Origin: Rhizobiaceae bacterium | GTDB lineage: Bacteria > Pseudomonadota > Alphaproteobacteria > Rhizobiales > Rhizobiaceae | DNA length: 64,000 bases | Assembly: GCA_023953905.1 (NCBI GenBank) | Contig: JAMLJA010000006.1 | Coordinates: forward strand, 124,001 to 188,000 | Direction: 5' to 3' | In this document: piece by piece, positions 55,657-64,000 of the stretch | Layout: every line of letters begins with the position of its first letter | Position numbering within the stretch: position 1 is the first letter of the stretch | Translations under genes and position numbers: made by a program | The notes under the pieces: model-generated | Seen by the model: the letters and a program-made list of their open reading frames with translations, nothing else | What the model was told of the DNA's origin: nothing | Databases searched by the model: none

Positions 55657-56996
55657 CCACCAAATCAGATCATCTTTTCTATTATACGAGGCTGCCGCGC
55701 CCGATGGTGGAGCGCGCGGAAGGCATCTATTTCTGGGATGTCACCGGGAAGCGGTTCATGGACGCGTCCAGCAGCGCGGTGAACGTGAATATCGGTCATG
55801 GCAATCGTAATGTCATCGATGCTGTCGCGCGACAGATGGACAAGGTTTGCTTCGCTTACACGATTCATTTCGAGAACGAGCCTGCTGTCCAGCTTGCCGC
55901 CGATCTGGCAAGGCGCATGCCAGGAATGGATCGCCTCTATTTCGTGTCAGGCGGTTCGGAGGCGGTGGAGGCCGCACTCAAGCTTGCGCGCCAATGGGCG
56001 GTAGCAACGGGCCAGCCGGAGCGCAGGAAGATCATCGGCCGTATGCCCTCCTATCACGGCATCACGATCGGCGCGCTTGGCGTTACCGGCGACCATGTGC
56101 TCACCGATGCGTTCGCCGATATCGGGCGGGGCATGCCGTTGATTCCAGCACCGATGATCCATCGCGACAGCGATACTCTCACCATGGAAGAACGTGGTCT
56201 TGCCTATGCCGATATGCTCGATGCGAAGATCAGGGAAGAAGGGGCACACTCTGTACTCGCCTTCATCATGGAGCCCGTCGGAGGGGCGGCGACCGCCGCG
56301 CTCGTCGCGCCCGACAGCTACTACCGGCGTATCAGGGAGATCTGCGACCGGCATGGCATCCTGCTGATCCATGACGAGGTGATGAGCGGTGCGGGCCGCA
56401 CCGGAAAATTCCTGGCAGGCGAACATTGGGATTGCCGCCCCGATATTGTCATTCTGTCCAAGGGATTGAGCTCTGGCTACCAGCCTCTTGGGGCGATCGC
56501 GGCACCTGAGCGCATCGTCAGGCCGATCATCGACATGGGCGGATTTCTGCATGGGCACACCTATGCCGGCAATCCGGTCGCTTGCGCGGCGGGGCTTGCG
56601 GTCCTGTCGGAGACCGACCGGCTTGGCCTCATGGCCCGGGCCACGGAAATGGGCGACTTACTGAGGCTGGAACTGGAGCTTCTTTCGAGGCGCTTTCCTT
56701 TTGTCGCCGACATTCGAGGCAAGGGGCTTTTGCTGGGTGCCGATATCTATGCAGACCCATCGAAGAAGAAACCGCTGGCACCGGAGAAGTTCGCCAATGC
56801 GCGGCTGCTCGACATTGCCTTCGAGCGAGGGCTCATCATCTATTCTCGGCGGGTAAAAGGTGGAGCATTCGGCGACAATTTCATGGTCTGCCCGCCAATG
56901 ATCGTGACGCAGGAGCAGATCGGCGAAATCGTCTCTATCCTCGGCGATTGCCTTGAGCAATTTGCGGCCGAGTTCAGTCTGCCGGTGGAGCGCTGA
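55653..56996 (+). CDS. Class III PLP aminotransferase
   Basis: A 447-residue omega-aminotransferase with VNIGHGNRNVIDAVARQMD, FVSGGSEAVEAALKLARQ, LLIHDEVMSGAGRTGKF and the PLP lysine K270 (VILSKGLSSGYQPLGA). Its GTG start overlaps the previous stop (GTGA), implying coupling. Such enzymes deaminate terminal amines including putrescine-like and beta-alanine-like substrates. Confidence 0.88.
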   Translation: MTTKSDHLFYYTRLPRPMVERAEGIYFWDVTGKRFMDASSSAVNVNIGHGNRNVIDAVARQMDKVCFAYTIHFENEPAVQLAADLARRMPGMDRLYFVSGGSEAVEAALKLARQWAVATGQPERRKIIGRMPSYHGITIGALGVTGDHVLTDAFADIGRGMPLIPAPMIHRDSDTLTMEERGLAYADMLDAKIREEGAHSVLAFIMEPVGGAATAALVAPDSYYRRIREICDRHGILLIHDEVMSGAGRTGKFLAGEHWDCRPDIVILSKGLSSGYQPLGAIAAPERIVRPIIDMGGFLHGHTYAGNPVACAAGLAVLSETDRLGLMARATEMGDLLRLELELLSRRFPFVADIRGKGLLLGADIYADPSKKKPLAPEKFANARLLDIAFERGLIIYSRRVKGGAFGDNFMVCPPMIVTQEQIGEIVSILGDCLEQFAAEFSLPVER

Positions 56997-56997
56997 G

Positions 56998-57504
56998 ATG
57001 GCCCATCACGACCTAGTCAGCATCCGACCGGCCGAGCCCCAGGACGCGGAGGAGATGATGCGTGCGCTGATGTCGCTCGCCGCCCATATCGGCGCCACGA
57101 GCAAGGTCAAATGTACGGCTGAGGACCTCCGCGTCCATGGCTTCGGGCCAAATCCTGCATTTGAATGCCTCATCGCGGAGACCGCCGGCGAAGTCGCAGG
57201 GATCTGCGTGTTCTTTGGGAGCTTTTCGACCTGGTATGGCCGGCCAGGCGTTTATGTGCAGGACCTCGTCGTGCACGAGAAATTCAGGGGCAGGCGCGTG
57301 GGCGAGCAACTCCTGCGACGGGTGGCGGCAGTCGGCAAGGCCAGAGGCTGTGTCTATATGCGGCTTGCCGTTGACCACGAAAATCCGGGCGCTATGGCCT
57401 TCTACAAAAGGCTCGGGCTGGTGCACAGGTTTGACGATCTGATCTATGCCGCCTATGGCGAGGCCTTCGATGCATTGGCAGGCGGACAGGAGAATCTGGA
57501 TTGA
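56998..57504 (+). CDS. GNAT family N-acetyltransferase
   Basis: A 168-residue acetyltransferase with SIRPAEPQDAEEMMRALMSLAAHI, YVQDLVVHEKFRGRRVGEQLLRRVAAVGKARG (acetyl-CoA binding Q/RxxGxG/A) and NPGAMAFYKRLG. It resembles diamine acetyltransferase-type GNATs. It follows the aminotransferase stop by one base and overlaps the HDAC-family gene by 4 bp. Confidence 0.85.
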   Translation: MAHHDLVSIRPAEPQDAEEMMRALMSLAAHIGATSKVKCTAEDLRVHGFGPNPAFECLIAETAGEVAGICVFFGSFSTWYGRPGVYVQDLVVHEKFRGRRVGEQLLRRVAAVGKARGCVYMRLAVDHENPGAMAFYKRLGLVHRFDDLIYAAYGEAFDALAGGQENLD

Positions 57505-58529
57505 AAGCCTTCTACGCAGACGAGCAGAAACGCCATAACCCGAAGATGTTCCTGTCGAGCGGTGCGCCAAAGCCGAATCCGGAACAGCCCGAACGCGTCG
57601 AGAGGCTGCTTGAGGGCGCCCGTGCCGCCGGTTGCGCGATCGAGCGGCCGCAATCCTTCGGGCTTTCCCCGATCGCCGCGATCCACACTCCCGAATACCT
57701 CGCCTTCCTTGAGAACATCTTTGAGCGTTGGCAGCGCATCGAGGGGGCGTCCGAGGAGGTTATTCCGAACATCCACCCTATCGCGCGGAACGGCGCGTAT
57801 CCGGCATCGGCCGTAGGACAGGCCGGCTATCACATGGCCGATACCGCCTGTCCCATCTCGGCTGAAACCTATGACAGCGCCTGCTGGAGCGCCTGGAGCG
57901 CTGTGGCCGCTGCTGAGGCTGTCATGAGCGGCGAACCGTCTGCCTACGCGCTGTGCCGACCGCCCGGGCACCACGCCTTCGCGGATGTTGCGGGAGGATT
58001 CTGCTTCTTCAACAACTCGGCGATCGCGGCCCAGCATCTGCGAAAGACCGGCCAGCGCGTCGCGATCCTCGACGTCGATCTCCATCATGGCAACGGCACA
58101 CAGGGCATCTTCTACAATCGTGCAGATGTCCTGACAGTATCATTGCATGCCGATCCGGTGCGTTTCTATCCGTTCTTCTGGGGGTATGCGGATGAGCGCG
58201 GTGAGAATGCCGGACTCGGCTACAACTACAATCTGCCGTTGCCGCGCAAGTCGGGCGATGCTGCCTTCATGGAGGCGCTAGGCGCCGCAATCGAGCGGAT
58301 TCGTGCATTTGCACCGGACGCACTGGTCGTGGCGCTTGGGCTGGACGCGTTCCAGGGGGATCCGTTCGGGGGGCTCTCGGTGACTACGCCAGGTTTTTCC
58401 CGTATCGGCGAGGCCATTGCGGCGCTTGGCCTGCCAAGCGTCATCGTGCAGGAGGGCGGCTATCTGTGCGATGCGCTTGGTGACAATCTCACTGCATTTC
58501 TGACCGGATTTGGCGCCGCGCGCGGGTAG
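57501..58529 (+). CDS. Histone-deacetylase-family amidohydrolase (acetylpolyamine amidohydrolase-like)
   Basis: A 342-residue zinc hydrolase with RPPGHHAFADVAGGFCFFNN (H-H catalytic pair), ILDVDLHHGNGTQGIFY (zinc D and H ligands), SLHADPVRFYPFFWG and VVALGLDAFQGDP. Bacterial members deacetylate acetylpolyamines. The gene starts with TTG overlapping the GNAT stop (TTGA) after AGGAGA. Together with the GNAT and aminotransferase it suggests acetylation-deacetylation of a polyamine-like compound. Confidence 0.88.
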   Translation: MKAFYADEQKRHNPKMFLSSGAPKPNPEQPERVERLLEGARAAGCAIERPQSFGLSPIAAIHTPEYLAFLENIFERWQRIEGASEEVIPNIHPIARNGAYPASAVGQAGYHMADTACPISAETYDSACWSAWSAVAAAEAVMSGEPSAYALCRPPGHHAFADVAGGFCFFNNSAIAAQHLRKTGQRVAILDVDLHHGNGTQGIFYNRADVLTVSLHADPVRFYPFFWGYADERGENAGLGYNYNLPLPRKSGDAAFMEALGAAIERIRAFAPDALVVALGLDAFQGDPFGGLSVTTPGFSRIGEAIAALGLPSVIVQEGGYLCDALGDNLTAFLTGFGAARG

Positions 58530-58567
58530 TTTGCGCCTGCCGACTCAGTGGAACTGAAGCAAATGCT

Positions 58568-59029
58568 TCAGCTTGCCATTGCCCTCGGCGAGAGCGTGTC
58601 GATCCCAAGCAGCTGGTTGATGTTGGTGCGCGACTTGACGATTTCGTCGATGGAATGACGCATAAGCACCGCGAAGAACGCGTTGAGCGCTTCTCTAAGG
58701 GCAGCATTGACCCCGCAGGAATCAATCAGGGGACAATCGGCGGCGTCGTTCTCGAAGCACTCCGCCATTGCGAAGTTCTCTTCGGTAACGCGAACCACAT
58801 CGAAGAGCGAGATATCGGCGGCCGGACGTGCAAGCTTGACGCCCCCGTTGCGGCCGCGCACCGTCGTGACCAGCCCATGCTCGACCAGCGGCTGGAGAAT
58901 CTTGAATAGGAACAGCTCGGACACGGAATAGGCCGCCGCGATCTCAGGAATGCGCGAAAGCTGACCATCATTGGCGGCGCAATACATGAGAATGCGGATG
59001 GCATAGTTTGTCTGGCGCGTGAGGCGCAT
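58568..59029 (-). CDS. rirA: Iron-responsive Rrf2 regulator RirA
   Basis: A 153-residue Rrf2 protein with the winged helix MRLTRQTNYAIRILMYCAANDGQLSRIPEIAAAYSVSELFLFKILQPL and three cysteines C91, C99 and C105 (AECFENDAADCPLIDSC) for the Fe-S cluster. This matches RirA, the iron-sufficiency repressor of rhizobia, better than IscR or NsrR. It is divergent from the DUF445 gene with a candidate Irr site upstream. Confidence 0.93.
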   Translation of the reverse strand: MRLTRQTNYAIRILMYCAANDGQLSRIPEIAAAYSVSELFLFKILQPLVEHGLVTTVRGRNGGVKLARPAADISLFDVVRVTEENFAMAECFENDAADCPLIDSCGVNAALREALNAFFAVLMRHSIDEIVKSRTNINQLLGIDTLSPRAMAS

Positions 59030-59070
59030 AGGCGGCTTCCGGTTTCAGGAGGCCTGAATATGGACCATAG

Positions 59071-59087
59071 ATTAGAATTATTCCAGA
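59071..59087 (-). promoter_or_regulatory. Candidate Irr (ICE-type) box upstream of rirA
   Basis: ATTAGAATTATTCCAGA matches the Irr consensus TTTAGAA-N3-TTCTAAA at 11 of 14 informative positions. It lies 42 bp upstream of rirA and 110 bp upstream of the DUF445 gene. Irr control of rirA would link the two iron regulators; the match is not perfect. Confidence 0.45.
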
Positions 59088-59197
59088 TGAGAATCCCCTT
59101 AAGATGATCGGTCCTTTCAAGTTTTTGTGCGAAGGTAGATCGACCGGTCCGACGACCAAGCTTGAAATCGCGTCGGGTCTGCCGCACATGGCCTCAT

Positions 59198-60499
59198 ATG
59201 AAGGAGCCATCCAAGATCAGCGCCGATGAGCGAAACTTCTCAGACCCAGCGCATGATGCGTTGAGGCTTGCGGCGCTGCGGCGGACCAAGTTTCTTGCCA
59301 CCGCAGCACTCGTGGTGTGCGTGGCTGTATTCGTCCTGGCAAAGATGTTCGAGGCGCGTTTGCCGGTCCTCGGATTTGTGGCGGCGTTTGCCGAGGCGGC
59401 GACCATAGGGGGCTTGGCCGACTGGTATGCCGTGGTGGCTCTGTTCAGGCATCCGCTTGGGGTGCCAATCCCCCATACGGCGATCATTCCGGCGAATAAG
59501 GACCGCATTGCCGACAACCTCGGACGCTTCATAGAGGTCAACTTCCTCGCGCCGGAACCGGTTCGCGCGAAACTCAAGGAGGTCGATTTCGCGGCGTTGG
59601 TGGCGGACTGGCTTTCCGACGCGGAACGCGCGCGGGGGCTTTCAAGCTTCGTTGCCCGCCTCGTGCCGAAGGCCCTGGCTGCCATGCAAGGGTCAGGACT
59701 GCGCGATTTCGTCAGCGAACGCCTCAAGGAGCAGCTGGAAAAGATCGAGGTGGCGCCGCTTGCCGCCGACCTGCTTTCCGCTTTCACCGCAGATCGAAGA
59801 CATCAAAAGCTCTTCGACCAGTTCACGCGCGTGCTTGGGAAATTTCTGAGTGACGAGGACGCACTGGCATTGATGCGTGAGAAGATACGGCAGGAACTCC
59901 CCACCGTTTTCAACATGTTCAAGGCCGACGCCTTTCTTCTCAAGAAGATCGTTTCTTCAGCCGATTCATTGCTGGAAGAGGTGCGCCGGGACCCGGACCA
60001 TCCGATGCGCGCCGAGTTCGACCGCTTCATCGAAAGGTTTATCGATCAGCTGCGAACGTCGAAGGATTACGCACGTCGCGCTGAAAAGCTGAAACGCCAG
60101 TTTCTTGCGCGGCCGCAGCTTCGGGACCTGGCCGACGACATGTGGGAGAGCTTTCGGATCTTCATCGAGACTGATGCCGCATCCGAAAAATCCGTCATCC
60201 AGCAGCATCTGACCGGTATGTTCACCGAGGTCGGCAAGCATCTGGCAACCGATGCGCAAATTCGTGCAGACATGAATCAGGGTTTCGTGGTGGCGCTATC
60301 CTCATTTGTGGAAAGCCAGAAAAGCGGTGTGTCGGGGTTCATTGCCGAACAGGTTCGACGCTGGGATCTGGTGCAACTCGTGCGCGTCATCGAAATCAAT
60401 GTCGGCCGTGACCTGCAATATATCCGGTTCAACGGCATGCTCGTAGGCGGCCTTGCGGGGCTCGTCCTCTACACGATCGAACTTCTCTTTCTAAAGTGA
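59198..60499 (+). CDS. DUF445 family inner-membrane protein
   Basis: A 433-residue protein with an N-terminal transmembrane segment (about 33-50), FVAAFAEAATIGGLADWYAVVALFRHPLGVPIPHTAIIPANKDRIADNLGRFIEVNFL, a long helical soluble domain, and a C-terminal hydrophobic GMLVGGLAGLVLYTIELLFL. This is the YjiN/DUF445 layout, of unknown function. The ATG at 59198 lacks a strong ribosome-binding site and a TTG at 59162 is possible. It converges on the alcohol dehydrogenase with a 3-bp gap. Confidence 0.88.
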   Translation: MKEPSKISADERNFSDPAHDALRLAALRRTKFLATAALVVCVAVFVLAKMFEARLPVLGFVAAFAEAATIGGLADWYAVVALFRHPLGVPIPHTAIIPANKDRIADNLGRFIEVNFLAPEPVRAKLKEVDFAALVADWLSDAERARGLSSFVARLVPKALAAMQGSGLRDFVSERLKEQLEKIEVAPLAADLLSAFTADRRHQKLFDQFTRVLGKFLSDEDALALMREKIRQELPTVFNMFKADAFLLKKIVSSADSLLEEVRRDPDHPMRAEFDRFIERFIDQLRTSKDYARRAEKLKRQFLARPQLRDLADDMWESFRIFIETDAASEKSVIQQHLTGMFTEVGKHLATDAQIRADMNQGFVVALSSFVESQKSGVSGFIAEQVRRWDLVQLVRVIEINVGRDLQYIRFNGMLVGGLAGLVLYTIELLFLK

Positions 60500-60502
60500 G
60501 CT

Positions 60503-61543
60503 TCAGAAACTGGTGATGACGCTGATGCCGGTGCCTTCGAAACGGTCCATGGCCATCAGCGCAGCAGGCGCTTCATCGAGTGCGATCCGCTTGCCGACCA
60601 ACAGATCAGGCGAGAGTTTCCCAGCCAGGATCATGTCCAGCATTGGCTTGTAGCGAAAGGCCTGCATGCCATGGCTGCCGCGTATTTCCAGCTCGAATGC
60701 GATAACCTTGGACATCGGGATCGCCGCCTTGGCGTGATCACCCAGCATCAGGCCGACCTGCACGTGGCGGCCACGCCGGCGCAGATTCGAGACGGAATTG
60801 AAGCAGGTTGTCGAATGGCCAAGCGCATCCATCGACATATGCGCACCGCCTTCGGTGATCTGCTTCACCGCCTTGACGACGTTGGGCGTATCGCCGGCAT
60901 TTATGGTGGCTGCAGCGCCCAACTGCTTGGCGACCGCAAGTTTCTCGTCATTTAGATCGATGGCGACGACATTGGCGCCCATCGCATTGGCGATCATGAT
61001 GGCGGAAAGACCGACGCCGCCACAACCATGCACGGCGACCCATTCGCCGGGTTGCACGCGTCCCTGATCGACGACCGCGCGAAACGAGGTGACGAAGCGG
61101 CAGCCGAGACTGGCAGCCGTTGCGAAATCCATGTCGTCCGGTAGCCGGATCAGATTGGTGTCTGCATGGTCGATGGCGACATACTCAGCAAACGAACCCC
61201 AGGCTGAAAAGCCCGGTTGGAACTGATGCTCGCAAACCTGATGGTTGCCGGATGAGCATTCGAAGCAGGAGCCGCAGGCTGCAACGAATGGCACTGTGAC
61301 GCGATCTCCGATCTTCCATCGACTGACCGATTTGCCGATGGCCGCCACGGTTCCTGCAAGTTCATGGCCCGGAACATGGGGCAGCCGGATGGACGGGTCA
61401 TGCCCGATCCACCCATGCCAGTCACTTCGGCAAAGCCCGGTGGCCTCAACCTTTATGACCACTCCATCGGCTGAGGCAGCGGGATCGGGCACATTCTCGA
61501 TCGTGGGTGTCTGGCCGAAGGCCTCGAACAGGACTGCTTTCAT
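60503..61543 (-). CDS. Zinc-dependent alcohol dehydrogenase
   Basis: A 346-residue medium-chain dehydrogenase. Catalytic zinc ligands are C38 and H60-E61 ([17 protein letters not shown]). The structural zinc cysteines are C90, C93, C96 and C104. The cofactor motif is [29 protein letters not shown]. The substrate is unknown. It is 102 bp downstream of the PEP-hydrolase-like gene on the same strand and could belong to that unit. Confidence 0.9.
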   Translation of the reverse strand: MKAVLFEAFGQTPTIENVPDPAASADGVVIKVEATGLCRSDWHGWIGHDPSIRLPHVPGHELAGTVAAIGKSVSRWKIGDRVTVPFVAACGSCFECSSGNHQVCEHQFQPGFSAWGSFAEYVAIDHADTNLIRLPDDMDFATAASLGCRFVTSFRAVVDQGRVQPGEWVAVHGCGGVGLSAIMIANAMGANVVAIDLNDEKLAVAKQLGAAATINAGDTPNVVKAVKQITEGGAHMSMDALGHSTTCFNSVSNLRRRGRHVQVGLMLGDHAKAAIPMSKVIAFELEIRGSHGMQAFRYKPMLDMILAGKLSPDLLVGKRIALDEAPAALMAMDRFEGTGISVITSF

Positions 61544-61645
61544 TCAAGACCTCCCGCACATTACCTGGATCACGGGCGCTTGATGCAGCCCGTCATGCGT
61601 GGCTACACGCGCAATGGCAGCGAGACAAGCGTGTGGCATCAGTGC

Positions 61646-62482
61646 CTACTTGCCGATCGACAGGCCCTTGAAGCGCGCCGTCTGTTCGCGGATGGCAACT
61701 TCGGCAGGCAGGCGCTCCATGCTGGATGCGCCATAGAAGCCGTGCATCCGGTCGCAATGTTTCAGGATGTAGGCTGCATCATCGGGCATCGATATCGGCC
61801 CGCCGTGACACAGCATGATGACGTCTTTCCGGACTTCGCGGGCCGCCGCCGAGATGGCATCGATCTCCGTCACGCAATCGTCGAGCGACTTCGCGCTGGT
61901 GGCCCCGATCGTGCCGCCGGTCGTCACGCCCATATGCGCGACAATGATGTCCGCCCCGGCTTCCGTCATCGCCCGGGCCTCATCGGCGTTGAAGACATAA
62001 GGCGTCGTCAGCAGATCAAGCGCATGTGCGCTGGCGATCATGTCGACTTCCAGCCCGTAGCCCATGCCGGTTTCCTCAAAGCTCTGGCGCATGCTCCCGT
62101 CGAAAAGTCCGATGGTGGGAAAATTCTGGACGCCTGAGAAGCCCATGTCCTTCAACTCCGCGAGGAAGCGTGGCATCAGAACGAAGGGATCTGTTCCGTT
62201 GACGCCGGCCAGAACCGGTGTGTTCTTGACCACCGGCAGCACTTCGACGGCCATTTCCCTGACGATCTCATTGGCGTTGCCATAGGCCAGAAGGCCTGCG
62301 GCGGAGCCGCGTCCGGCCATCCGATATCGTCCGGAATTGTAGATGATGATGAGGTCGATCCCCCCGGCCTCCTCGGATTTCGCCGACAGGCCGGTTCCGG
62401 CACCGCCGCCAACGATCGGCTTGCCTGCCTCGATCATGGCGTGGAACTTCTGGAGTATGTCCTTGCGCGGGATGGTTGGCAT
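61646..62482 (-). CDS. Phosphoenolpyruvate-hydrolase-like TIM-barrel protein (PF09370)
   Basis: A 278-residue TIM-barrel with [65 protein letters not shown] and [16 protein letters not shown]. It lies 10 bp after the Tm-1-like gene. In plant Tm-1 the two domains form one chain, N-terminal Tm-1-like then this barrel, the same order as here. Function in bacteria is undefined. Confidence 0.85.
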   Translation of the reverse strand: MPTIPRKDILQKFHAMIEAGKPIVGGGAGTGLSAKSEEAGGIDLIIIYNSGRYRMAGRGSAAGLLAYGNANEIVREMAVEVLPVVKNTPVLAGVNGTDPFVLMPRFLAELKDMGFSGVQNFPTIGLFDGSMRQSFEETGMGYGLEVDMIASAHALDLLTTPYVFNADEARAMTEAGADIIVAHMGVTTGGTIGATSAKSLDDCVTEIDAISAAAREVRKDVIMLCHGGPISMPDDAAYILKHCDRMHGFYGASSMERLPAEVAIREQTARFKGLSIGK

Positions 62483-62492
62483 TGTCGTCTCG

Positions 62493-63719
62493 TCAGTTTG
62501 CGATGTCCCGGAAGGCGGCGACCGCGGCCTTCGCGAATTCGGGATCGTTGATGTGGAAGGGAAGGCGAATCAGGCGGCGGTCATCGGTGGTCTCAAGCGT
62601 CAGTTCGATCGCTTCGAAGAGCGCCGCGTCGGCCTCGGGCGACCAGAATGCGCCGCCTTCGATGTCGAGCGCCGACACGCCCTTTTCGGGAAGGAGGAAA
62701 CGAACCGGTCCATGACAGGCGTTCAATTTCCGCGCAATCCATTTGCCGATCGCGCGGCATTCGTCCGGCGTCGTGCGCATCAGCGTGACATTGGGATTGT
62801 GCTCGTAGAAGAGCCTGTCCCTATAGCGCTCCGGAATTGTCGACGGCGCCCAGAAATTGACCATGTCGAGCGCGCCAACCGAACCGACATATGGAATTCG
62901 CGTACGTGCTACAGCTCCGAGGCGATCCTCGGTCGCGGCCAGAACGCCACCGCACAGGAGGTCGCAGACTTCCGTCGTCGTCATGTCGAGAATGCCCGAC
63001 AGAAGTCCACTGTCGGCGAGCTTCTCCATGGATCGGCCGCCGGTGCCCGTGGCATGGAACACCATGCAGTCATAGGTATCCTTGAGCTCGTCCACCATGG
63101 CAGTCACGCAGGTGGTCGTCACGCCGAACATTGTCAGCCCGAGTGCAGGCTTGCCTTCCGAACGCGGCGCCGGATTTCGCGCCATTCCGGCAATGGCCTG
63201 TGCGGCATTGTGCAAGATCACGCGTGAAAGCGGATTGAGGCCGGCCATGTCGGTGATCGACGGCATCATCACGATGTCGGACACGTCGACATAAGGCGCT
63301 ACATCACCGGAGGCTAGCGTCGAGACCATCAGCTTGGGCAAACCCAGCGGCAGCACGCGCATGCCGGCCGTGATGATGGAGGTTCCACCGCCGCCGCCGA
63401 TCCCGACGATCCCGGAAACGTCGGTGCGGGTGGACATGAAGGCGGCGAAGGCCGCGCCCATCCCGGCAACAGCCACCCCACGATCGTCGGTTTCCAGAAC
63501 GGCGTTGGCGCCGCTCGAATGATGAGAGGCCACTTCCTGTGCCGAGATGTCGGTGCTGACTGTTGGCTTTCGGATGCCCACATCCACCCGAACCACGCTC
63601 GCGCCGGTCCCCGCGATGGCATCGGCGAGATAGGCAAGCTCCTCGCCCTTGGTGTCGGCAGTGCCGACGACATAGATGCTGGCCAAGCTCCCTCCCAGAA
63701 GCGCTTCCTGCGCCGTCAT
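62493..63719 (-). CDS. Tm-1-like ATP-binding domain protein (UPF0261)
   Basis: A 408-residue protein with [21 protein letters not shown], a glycine-rich loop [35 protein letters not shown] and [22 protein letters not shown], the signature of the Tm-1-like ATP-binding family. GAGGCGGA precedes the start; the frame stays open 47 codons further. It is the first gene of the minus-strand unit and is divergent from the TetR gene, a likely regulator. Confidence 0.88.
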   Translation of the reverse strand: MTAQEALLGGSLASIYVVGTADTKGEELAYLADAIAGTGASVVRVDVGIRKPTVSTDISAQEVASHHSSGANAVLETDDRGVAVAGMGAAFAAFMSTRTDVSGIVGIGGGGGTSIITAGMRVLPLGLPKLMVSTLASGDVAPYVDVSDIVMMPSITDMAGLNPLSRVILHNAAQAIAGMARNPAPRSEGKPALGLTMFGVTTTCVTAMVDELKDTYDCMVFHATGTGGRSMEKLADSGLLSGILDMTTTEVCDLLCGGVLAATEDRLGAVARTRIPYVGSVGALDMVNFWAPSTIPERYRDRLFYEHNPNVTLMRTTPDECRAIGKWIARKLNACHGPVRFLLPEKGVSALDIEGGAFWSPEADAALFEAIELTLETTDDRRLIRLPFHINDPEFAKAAVAAFRDIAN

Positions 63720-63772
63720 TCCGCCTCGAGAAGGGCGGTTGCAAGTTTTTGAGACGCGAGTATCATATTGGG

Positions 63773-64000
63773 ATGGATGTCTCACGTCAAGCAAGCGCCG
63801 TAGTGCCAGAGCGCGGCCCAAGGGCCCGGACCAGACGCCTGATGCTGGTCGCTGCGACACGCCTCATGCAGGATGGGACAATCCCTTCGATCACCGCGGT
63901 CGCGGAGGAGGCCGATGTCTCGCGCGCTACCGCCTATCGGTATTTTCCGACACAGGCCGCACTGGTGCATGCGGTCGTCGATGAAGCGCTCGGCCCCATC
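63773..64000 (+). CDS. TetR family regulator (N-terminal part, runs off window)
   Basis: The 76 codons seen contain a TetR helix-turn-helix: RRLMLVAATRLMQDG, then SITAVAEEADVSRATAYRYFPTQAALVHAVVDEAL. The ATG is 54 bp from the divergent Tm-1-like start, so it probably controls that unit and itself. The ligand domain lies beyond the window. Confidence 0.85.
   Translation, partial: MDVSRQASAVVPERGPRARTRRLMLVAATRLMQDGTIPSITAVAEEADVSRATAYRYFPTQAALVHAVVDEALGPI

Noticed and set aside
58554..58571. Terminator hairpin between the HDAC-family gene and rirA
   Set aside because: A CTGAAGC-AAAT-GCTTCAG stem exists, but there is no T tract on either strand and it overlaps the rirA stop.

Overview
The window looks like an ordinary chromosomal stretch from a GC-rich alphaproteobacterium of the order Hyphomicrobiales (Rhizobiales), probably close to Brucellaceae or Phyllobacteriaceae. 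The support is a RirA-type iron regulator with three conserved cysteines, a CckA kinase, a single-cysteine DksA, a plcP-btaA-btaB lipid-remodelling operon, an imuA gene behind a GTTC-N7-GTTC SOS box, and leuD and leuB of the rhizobial type. Identifications rest on reading translated sequence and motifs; no database search was run.

Layout. 1-7800: the left edge carries the 5' part of imuA, a small zincin, a CitE-like lyase, an FAD oxidoreductase, leuD, an exported unknown protein, RidA, a Gfo/Idh oxidoreductase and leuB. 7808-11510: a DUF805 protein with a cold-shock-like N-terminus, then plcP-btaA-btaB behind a Pho box. Together these would convert phosphatidylcholine to the phosphorus-free betaine lipid DGTS under phosphate limitation. 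11844-21600: housekeeping genes (asd, Trm112-like, ALDH7, LysE, LysR, OsmC, carbonic anhydrase, LON-domain protein, thioredoxin/TPR protein, ProX).

21914-25834: a tRNA-Gly(GCC) gene whose 3' half and terminator are repeated (100 bp, 99 identical) 3.8 kb downstream. The two copies frame a small integrase-less island. Its cargo is a trypsin-like protease gene, a convergent gene resembling predicted pPIWI-associated nucleases, a frameshifted HTH gene and a truncated YgjP/M48-like peptidase. This is the most accessory-looking and least explained part of the window.

25916-36858: a diguanylate cyclase, then the malonate module matR / matA-matB with a MatR-like operator. Next comes an aromatic-CoA operon (fused monooxygenase/reductase, SDR, acyl-CoA dehydrogenase, RidA, DHDPS-family protein) behind a perfect 13-bp inverted repeat. 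36999-43700: a Na+/H+ antiporter, zntA with a divergent merR and a textbook 19-bp-spacer MerR promoter, purU and an SDR. 43742-52770: an exported protein, the YcjF/YcjX pair, a SixA-like phosphatase, dksA, a FliO-domain protein, cckA, a 58-residue ORF and an OmpA-like lipoprotein.

52850-58529: a sugar/nucleoside kinase divergent from a tightly coupled four-gene operon (dimethylformamidase-like, class III aminotransferase, GNAT, HDAC-family amidohydrolase), suggesting catabolism of an amine or amide. 58568-64000: rirA with an Irr-like ICE box, a DUF445 membrane protein, an alcohol dehydrogenase, and a PEP-hydrolase-like plus Tm-1-like pair that matches the two halves of the plant Tm-1 protein, ending in a partial TetR gene.
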